Below are positions 54,899-64,000 of a DNA stretch of 64,000 bases, piece after piece; positions within the stretch are counted from its first letter, which is position 1; the number at the start of each line of letters is the position of its first letter. Position numbers and translations under genes: made by a program. The stretch is taken from the NCBI RefSeq assembly GCF_004522155.1, contig NZ_SDEA01000009.1, forward strand, positions 1 to 64,000, given 5' to 3'. This DNA is from Paracoccus luteus. GTDB taxonomy: Bacteria > Pseudomonadota > Alphaproteobacteria > Rhodobacterales > Rhodobacteraceae. The notes under the pieces are model-generated. The model saw nothing but the letters and a program-made list of their open reading frames with translations, had not been told where the DNA came from and did no database searches.

Positions 54899-55780
54899 TT
54901 ACTGGGTATCCTTCGCGTCGGCGGGCTGGCCCGCCGGTTCCCTTGCGGATTGCGGCCGACCCGCAGAGGTTCCCGCCGCCTCCTGCTCGGTGATGCCGGT
55001 CTTGTCGGCGGGCCGCCCCTCGGACGGGCGCGGCTCGTCCGCCGGGTCGCCATCGTCGGTCGCGGCGTCGGGCCGGCGCTGCCACGGCGTCAGGATCGGC
55101 GCCTCGGTCCCGTCGATGCGCTTGACCGTGTCGCGCAGCCTGACCGCCAGCGAGGCCGATGCGTTCAGTTCCTCGCCCGTCCCCTTCAGCGCCGCCAGCG
55201 CCACCGGCCCGCCCAGCGGTTCGGACGAGAACCGGCCGTTCTGCGGCCCCGGAACCGGCACCTGGCCCGCGGCCAGCGCGTCGATCAGCCCGGCCAGCTT
55301 CTCGGCGGTCAGATCCTCATAGTAATCCTTGCCGATCTGGGCCATCGGCGCGTTGGAACAGGCGCCCAGGCATTCGACCTCTTCCCAGCTGAAATTGCCG
55401 TCCGCCGACAGGGTGTGCGGGGTGGCGGCGATCTTGTCGCGGCAGACGGCGATCAGGTCGCCCGCGCCGCAGATCATGCAGGTCGTGGTGCCGCAGATCT
55501 GGATGTTGGCGATCCGGCCGACCGGGTGCAGCTGGAACATGAAATAGAACGTCGCCACCTCGAGCGCGCGGATATAGGCCATGCCCAGCAGGTCCGCGAC
55601 ATATTCGATGGCGGGCCGCGTCAGCCAGCCTTCCTGTTCCTGCGCGCGCCACAGCAGCGGGATGACCGCCGATTGCTGGCGCCCCTCGGGGAACTTGGTC
55701 ATCTGCGCTTGCGCCCACGCCAGGTTCTTCGGCGTGAACTCGAACGAGTCGGGCTGGGTCAGGGACAGGCGGCGCAGCAT
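54899..55780 (-). CDS. nuoE: NADH-quinone oxidoreductase subunit E with a long C-terminal extension
   Basis: A 293-aa protein; E. coli NuoE is 166 aa. Residues ~1-175 are the thioredoxin-fold 2Fe-2S domain: [12 protein letters not shown] and [11 protein letters not shown] supply the N1a Cys ligands (C-x4-C and C-x3-C). Residues ~180-293 are an Ala/Pro/Asp/Gly-rich tail without motif. The start overlaps the stop of the 65-aa ORF by one base (T-G-A-T-G), and the HhH gene follows after 28 bp. Confidence 0.96.
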   Translation of the reverse strand: MLRRLSLTQPDSFEFTPKNLAWAQAQMTKFPEGRQQSAVIPLLWRAQEQEGWLTRPAIEYVADLLGMAYIRALEVATFYFMFQLHPVGRIANIQICGTTTCMICGAGDLIAVCRDKIAATPHTLSADGNFSWEEVECLGACSNAPMAQIGKDYYEDLTAEKLAGLIDALAAGQVPVPGPQNGRFSSEPLGGPVALAALKGTGEELNASASLAVRLRDTVKRIDGTEAPILTPWQRRPDAATDDGDPADEPRPSEGRPADKTGITEQEAAGTSAGRPQSAREPAGQPADAKDTQ

Positions 55781-55977
55781 CAGATCTCACTCAACTTATC
55801 GAAACTCACAACGTTAGCCGTGCTACCGCCATCGGGAACCATTCGCGCGGCATGAGCGATTTTCATGAAATGGCGGAAGTCCCTCTCGGATTTGACGGGG
55901 ATCACAAGATGATACCCGTTTTCAAATTCCTTTACGGTGTATTCCGTGCCATTCTGATGGCGAAAGCGAAGGCTCAC
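55780..55977 (-). CDS. 65-aa ORF of low GC between nuoD and nuoE; function unknown
   Basis: Translation can start at GTG 55977, which overlaps the nuoD stop as G-T-G-A, and ends with a TGA sharing one base with the nuoE ATG. The frame codes for 65 residues ([17 protein letters not shown] ... V-S-F-D-K-L-S-E-I) with a beta-type N-terminal half and an amphipathic helix ([12 protein letters not shown]). By count the ORF has 99 G/C in 198 bp (50%), much less than the flanking nuo genes, and uses A/T-ending codons that neighbours avoid. It looks like a late arrival inserted in register with both flanking genes. No family recognised. Confidence 0.65.
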   Translation of the reverse strand: MSLRFRHQNGTEYTVKEFENGYHLVIPVKSERDFRHFMKIAHAARMVPDGGSTANVVSFDKLSEI

Positions 55978-57212
55978 CGGTCCACCTCGCCGAACACGAT
56001 GTCCATCGTCGCGATGATCGCCGACACGTCGGCCAGCATGTGCCCCTTGGCCATCCAGTCCATCGACTGCATGTGCAGGAAGCCCGGCGCGCGCAGCTTG
56101 GCGCGATAGGGTTTGTTGGTGCCGTCGCTGACCATATAGACGCCGAATTCGCCCTTGGGGGCCTCGACGGCGGCATAAACCTCGCCCTTGGGCACCTTGA
56201 AGCCTTCGGTATACAGCTTGAAGTGGTGGATCAGGCTTTCCATGTCGCGCTTCATCTCGGCGCGGGGCGGGGGCGTCAGCTTGCCGCGGGCCAGCACGTC
56301 GCCCGCGGGTTCGGCCTTCAGCATGGCGATGGCCTGGCGGATGATGCGGGTGGACTGGCGCATCTCCTCCATCCGGCACAGATAGCGGTCAAAGCAGTCG
56401 CCGTTCGTGCCGACGGGGACGTCGAACTCGAACTCGTCATAGCATTCATAGGGCTGGCTGCGGCGCAGATCCCAGGCAAGGCCAGACCCGCGCGCCATCA
56501 CGCCCGAATAGCCCCAGTCCAGCACGTCCTGTTCCCGGGCGACGCCGATATCGACCGTGCGCTGCTTGAAGACGCGGTTTTCGGTGATCAGCGTGTCCAG
56601 GTCGCGGACGACGCGGGGGAAGTTCACCGCCCAGTCGTCGATGTCGTCCAACAGCGCGGGCGGCAGATCCTGATGCACCCCGCCGGGCCGGAAATAGGCC
56701 GCGTGCAGCCGCGCCCCGCTGGCCCGTTCGTAAAAGATCATCAGCTTTTCGCGTTCCTCGAACCCCCACAGCGGCGGGGTCAGCGCGCCGACGTCCATCG
56801 CGCCGGTCGTGACGTTCAGCAGGTGGTTCAGGACGCGGCCGATTTCCGAATACAGCACCCGGATCAGGCTGGCACGGCGCGGGACGACCGTGCCGGTCAG
56901 CCGCTCGATGGCCAGGCACCACGCATGTTCCTGGTTCATCGGCGCGACGTAATCCAGCCGGTCCAGATAGGGCAGGTTCTGCAGATAGGTGCGCGATTCC
57001 ATCAGCTTTTCGGTGCCGCGGTGCAGCAGGCCGATGTGGGGGTCGACCCGCTCGACGATCTCGCCGTCCAGTTCCAGCACCATCCGCAGCACGCCATGCG
57101 CCGCCGGGTGCTGAGGCCCGAAGTTGATGTTGAAGTTGCGGATCTTCTGCTCGCCCGTCAGCACCTCGTGGGTGCCGTCGTCATAGGCGTTGCTGCGGAT
57201 GTCGCCGTCCAT
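55974..57212 (-). CDS. nuoD: NADH-quinone oxidoreductase subunit D
   Basis: A 412-aa 49-kDa-type subunit. Conserved regions: [14 protein letters not shown] (quinone-site His), [20 protein letters not shown], and the C-terminal D-I-V-F-G-E-V-D-R. It forms the quinone cavity with NuoB and NuoH. A 46-codon ORF separates it from nuoC. Confidence 0.98.
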   Translation of the reverse strand: MDGDIRSNAYDDGTHEVLTGEQKIRNFNINFGPQHPAAHGVLRMVLELDGEIVERVDPHIGLLHRGTEKLMESRTYLQNLPYLDRLDYVAPMNQEHAWCLAIERLTGTVVPRRASLIRVLYSEIGRVLNHLLNVTTGAMDVGALTPPLWGFEEREKLMIFYERASGARLHAAYFRPGGVHQDLPPALLDDIDDWAVNFPRVVRDLDTLITENRVFKQRTVDIGVAREQDVLDWGYSGVMARGSGLAWDLRRSQPYECYDEFEFDVPVGTNGDCFDRYLCRMEEMRQSTRIIRQAIAMLKAEPAGDVLARGKLTPPPRAEMKRDMESLIHHFKLYTEGFKVPKGEVYAAVEAPKGEFGVYMVSDGTNKPYRAKLRAPGFLHMQSMDWMAKGHMLADVSAIIATMDIVFGEVDR

Positions 57213-57218
57213 CGGACC

Positions 57219-57359
57219 CTATCCCTGCTGTGCGACGCGGGCGGCGCGGGCGGCCGGCCGGTCGGCGAATGTCGCGCGCCCCATCGCGGCGCGGCGGTGA
57301 AGGCCCGGGCCGGACGCGCCGGTGTTCCGGTGTCCTGTGGCGGCGGCGTCCTGCGTCAT
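57219..57359 (-). CDS. Possible 46-aa ORF between nuoC and nuoD
   Basis: The ATG at 57359 overlaps the nuoC stop as A-T-G-A, and the TAG at 57219 lies 6 bp before nuoD. The product is Ala/Arg/Gly-rich ([16 protein letters not shown]) and could be disordered. High GC makes chance ORFs of this size common, so the main support is the position and the four-base overlap. It may only be a translated linker. Confidence 0.4.
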   Translation of the reverse strand: MTQDAAATGHRNTGASGPGLHRRAAMGRATFADRPAARAARVAQQG

Positions 57360-58009
57360 TTCTTGCCGTCCGCCGTGACGCCGGTGGTCGCCGGGGCCTT
57401 TTCGTCGCCCGGCAGGATGTATTTCGCACCCTCCCACGGGGACAGGAAATCGAACTGGCGGTATTCCTGGACCAGGTTCACCGGCTCGTAGACGACGCGC
57501 TTTTCGCTGTCGTCCCAGCGCACCTCGACATAGCCGGTGGTGGGAAAATCCTTGCGCAGCGGAAAGCCGCGGAAGCCATAGTCGGTCAGGATGCGGCGCA
57601 GGTCCGGGTGGCCCGAGAACAGGATGCCGAACATGTCGAACACCTCGCGTTCGAACCAGTTGGCCGAGGGCATGATCGCGGTCAGCGACGGCACCAGGTC
57701 ATCCTCGCGCACGGCGGCGCGCAGGCGGATGCGCTGGTTGGTGTACATCGACAGGAACTGCCACACCATGTCGAACCGCGCCGGGCGCTGCGGGTAATCG
57801 ACGGCGGTGATGTCCACCAGCATGTTGAACCGGCAGGTCGGCTCGTCGCGCAGGAACTCGACCACGGCGGCGATCGCCGAGGCGTGGATGGTCACGTTCA
57901 GCTCGCCGAACGCCACCTCGGTCGCGATGACGTCGTTGGGGCGGCGCAGGGCGATCATCTCGCCCAGTTCGGCCAGCGCCGGCAGGTCCACATGGGTCAG
58001 GGTTGCCAT
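57356..58009 (-). CDS. nuoC: NADH-quinone oxidoreductase subunit C
   Basis: From the ATG at 58009 the product is 217 aa, unfused to NuoD. The 30-kDa signature is complete: [39 protein letters not shown] (conserved block near residues 125-165). The long in-frame extension upstream lies over nuoB in another frame and is not used. Confidence 0.97.
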   Translation of the reverse strand: MATLTHVDLPALAELGEMIALRRPNDVIATEVAFGELNVTIHASAIAAVVEFLRDEPTCRFNMLVDITAVDYPQRPARFDMVWQFLSMYTNQRIRLRAAVREDDLVPSLTAIMPSANWFEREVFDMFGILFSGHPDLRRILTDYGFRGFPLRKDFPTTGYVEVRWDDSEKRVVYEPVNLVQEYRQFDFLSPWEGAKYILPGDEKAPATTGVTADGKK

Positions 58010-58013
58010 GACG

Positions 58014-62333
<4,320 letters not shown>

Positions 62334-62360
62334 GAACCGGCCTTTCGGGGACAAGCGCAT

Positions 62361-62388
62361 CAGATAGGCAGGCTTGCGGCGAACGCAA
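62361..62388 (-). promoter_or_regulatory. Candidate uvrA promoter
   Basis: On the minus strand T-T-G-C-G-T (62388-62383) and T-A-T-C-T-G (62366-62361) are separated by 16 bp, ending 28 bp before the uvrA ATG. The -35 lies in one arm of a small inverted repeat (C-T-T-G-C-G / C-G-C-A-A-G). The LexA box is immediately upstream. Confidence 0.45.
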
Positions 62389-62399
62389 GCGGACGGGCG

Positions 62400-62414
62400 G
62401 AACGTAACACGAAC
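62400..62414 (-). promoter_or_regulatory. LexA (SOS) box, G-T-T-C-N7-G-T-T-C
   Basis: The minus strand reads G-T-T-C-G-T-G-T-T-A-C-G-T-T-C, an exact match to the direct-repeat SOS box used by alphaproteobacterial LexA. It sits 67 bp upstream of the uvrA ATG and next to its predicted -35, so uvrA is predicted to be DNA-damage inducible. Confidence 0.85.
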
Positions 62415-62460
62415 GCCAGCCGCCGCCAAGCGCATCGGACGGGCGGGCCGCACGCCGCCG

Positions 62461-62488
62461 TTGACCCGTTGCTGCGCCGCGCTATCGT
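62461..62488 (+). promoter_or_regulatory. Promoter of the 5'-nucleotidase gene
   Basis: T-T-G-A-C-C (62461-62466) and T-A-T-C-G-T (62483-62488) are 16 bp apart. A perfect A-G-G-A-G-G ribosome-binding site (62502-62507) lies six bases before the ATG at 62514. Confidence 0.6.
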
Positions 62489-62513
62489 CGTCTGACCCTG
62501 CAGGAGGCTTGCG

Positions 62514-64000
62514 ATGCGCCGGATGCTTTTGACCACCGCCCTGTTGACCCTGCCCGCCGCGGGCGCGCAGGCCGAATACGTGCTGAACGTGCTGCACATC
62601 AACGACTTCCACAGCCGGATCGAGCCGATCAACAAATACGATTCGACCTGCGACGCGGAAACGCTGGCCGCGAACGAATGTTTCGGCGGGGTGGCCCGCA
62701 TGGCCGCCGCCATCAAGGCCAAGCGCGACGAGATCGCGGCCGCGGGCGGCAACGTGATCGTGCTGGACGCGGGCGACCAGTATCAGGGCAGCCTGTTCTA
62801 TACGACCTACAAGGGCAAGGAAGTGGCCGAGTTCATGTCGGCCATCGGCTTTGACGCGATGGCAGTGGGCAACCACGAGTTCGACGACGGCCCCGAGGGG
62901 CTGGTCACGCTGCTGGACGGGGTTAAGTTTCCGGTGATCTCGGGCAACCTCGACCTGTCGCGGTCGAACGTGCTCAAGGGCAAGGTCGGGGACAGCGTCA
63001 CGCTGCAGGTCGGCGGCGAAAGGATCGGGATCGTCAGCGCGCTGGCGATGGACACGCCGGAGACCGCCTCGCCCGGGCCGAACGTGATCTTTCAGGACGA
63101 CATCGACAGCCTGACCGCCGACGCGCAGGCGCTGACCGACGCGGGCGTGACCAAGATCATCGCCCTGACCCATTCCGGCTATCTGCGCGACCAGGACTTT
63201 GCGGCGCAGGTGCCGGGTCTGGACGCGGTGATCGGCGGGCACAGCCACACCCTGCTGGGCGACATGGAGGAAGCGGCCGGCCCCTATCCGACGATGGTCA
63301 AGGGCGCGGCGGGGACGGATGTGCCGGTCGCAACCGCCTATGCCTATTCCAAGTATCTGGGCCATCTGACGCTGACCTTCGACGACGCGGGGGTGCTGAC
63401 CGGGGCCGCCGGCGCGCCCATCCTGCTGGACGCCAGCATCACCCCCGACCCCGCGATCGAGGCGCGGGTGGCCGAGATGCGCGCGCCCATACAGGCGCTG
63501 ATGGAAAAGCTGGTGGCCGACACCGCAGCCCCCATCGACGGCGACCGGACCAGCTGCCGCGCCCGGGAATGCGAGATGGGCAACGTCGTGGCCGACGCCA
63601 TGCTGGCGCGCACCGCCGGACAGGGCGTGACCATCGCCATCCAGAACGGCGGGGGCCTGCGCGCCTCCATCGACGCGGGGCCGGTCACGATGGGCGAGAT
63701 CATCAGCGTCCTGCCGTTCCAGAACACGCTGTCCACCTTTCAGGCGACGGGCGCCACGCTGGTCGCCGCGCTGGAAAACGGCGCCAGCCAGTATGAAGAG
63801 GGCGCGGGCCGCTTCGCGCAGGTGGCCGGGCTGAAATACACGCTGGACCCCAAGGCCGCGCCCGGCAGCCGGATCAGCGAGGTGCAGGTGCGCGCGGGCG
63901 ACGGCTGGGCGCCCATCGACCCCGCCGCGACCTATGGCGTCGTCACCAACAACTATGTCCGCACCGGCGGCGACGGCTTCGCGATGTTCCAGACCGAGGC
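62514..64000 (+). CDS. Secreted 5'-nucleotidase/2',3'-cyclic phosphodiesterase family protein, cut by the right edge
   Basis: At least 495 codons are visible. Residues 1-20 are a signal peptide ([11 protein letters not shown]). The metallophosphatase domain has [34 protein letters not shown] and I-G-G-H-S-H-T; the C-terminal substrate domain starts about residue 335 and has [21 protein letters not shown] and G-G-D-G-F. This is the UshA/CD73 type that hydrolyses nucleotides in the periplasm. With the salvage operon it would supply nucleosides for import. Two Cys at ~46 and ~56 may form a disulfide. The 3' end is outside the window. Confidence 0.92.
   Translation, partial: MRRMLLTTALLTLPAAGAQAEYVLNVLHINDFHSRIEPINKYDSTCDAETLAANECFGGVARMAAAIKAKRDEIAAAGGNVIVLDAGDQYQGSLFYTTYKGKEVAEFMSAIGFDAMAVGNHEFDDGPEGLVTLLDGVKFPVISGNLDLSRSNVLKGKVGDSVTLQVGGERIGIVSALAMDTPETASPGPNVIFQDDIDSLTADAQALTDAGVTKIIALTHSGYLRDQDFAAQVPGLDAVIGGHSHTLLGDMEEAAGPYPTMVKGAAGTDVPVATAYAYSKYLGHLTLTFDDAGVLTGAAGAPILLDASITPDPAIEARVAEMRAPIQALMEKLVADTAAPIDGDRTSCRARECEMGNVVADAMLARTAGQGVTIAIQNGGGLRASIDAGPVTMGEIISVLPFQNTLSTFQATGATLVAALENGASQYEEGAGRFAQVAGLKYTLDPKAAPGSRISEVQVRAGDGWAPIDPAATYGVVTNNYVRTGGDGFAMFQTE

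Overview
The window is high-GC, densely packed chromosomal DNA from an alphaproteobacterium of the Rhodobacterales, most probably Paracoccus or a close relative. Supporting signs are the complete 14-subunit nuo (complex I) operon in the Paracoccus order with extra ORFs between subunits, a methylsuccinyl-CoA dehydrogenase-type enzyme (ethylmalonyl-CoA pathway), the fused malic enzyme/phosphotransacetylase, a GTTC-N7-GTTC type LexA box in front of uvrA, and paired RNase E/G and RNase J genes. The genus assignment is an inference from gene content.

Layout. 1-5740 is an accessory segment beside a tRNA-Phe gene: a decayed IS66 copy, an EamA exporter, an SDR enzyme divergent from a GcvA-type LysR regulator, a metallophosphoesterase, a broken IS256-family transposase, and a lower-GC tyrosine recombinase cut at its 5' side by the IS256 remnant. 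5779-8000 holds tRNA-Phe, yacG, an RNase E/G-family gene, maf and infA in a translationally coupled run. 8247-16353 holds a very large Ala/Pro-rich OmpA-domain protein, a degenerate tandem repeat, a membrane protein, a GNAT enzyme, dapE, the methylsuccinyl-CoA dehydrogenase-like gene behind two identical-format palindromes, a META lipoprotein and recO. 16415-24424 holds adenine deaminase, a VOC protein coupled to recF, then dnaN, dnaA, rpsT and a SPOR-domain protein. 24495-29059 is a five-gene nucleoside salvage operon read cdd-deoA-deoB-add-upp. 29207-33599 holds maeB and prpE (malate and propionate entry into central carbon metabolism). 33646-37978 holds a VOC protein, aroA (all four class II EPSP synthase motifs), trmB and RNase J.

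The right half (37971-59005, minus strand) is one long probable transcription unit that starts at a good sigma-70-like promoter (59063-59091) and runs nuoA-B-C-D-E-F-G-H-I-J-K-L-M-N, then birA, coaX and the RNase J gene. Ten extra ORFs sit between nuo subunits, several coupled by 4-bp overlaps: a 46-aa ORF, a 65-aa ORF with about 50% GC, a helix-hairpin-helix membrane protein, a 73-aa two-helix membrane protein, two secreted proteins, a lipoprotein, a 58-aa ORF, a carboxymuconolactone-decarboxylase-like protein and another secreted Cys-containing protein. These are the least understood part of the window. 59406-64000 holds uvrA with a LexA box, and a divergent secreted 5'-nucleotidase that runs off the right edge.

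No CRISPR array, rRNA, prophage module or obvious defence system was seen. Most long ORFs antisense to the genes listed are GC-driven shadows.
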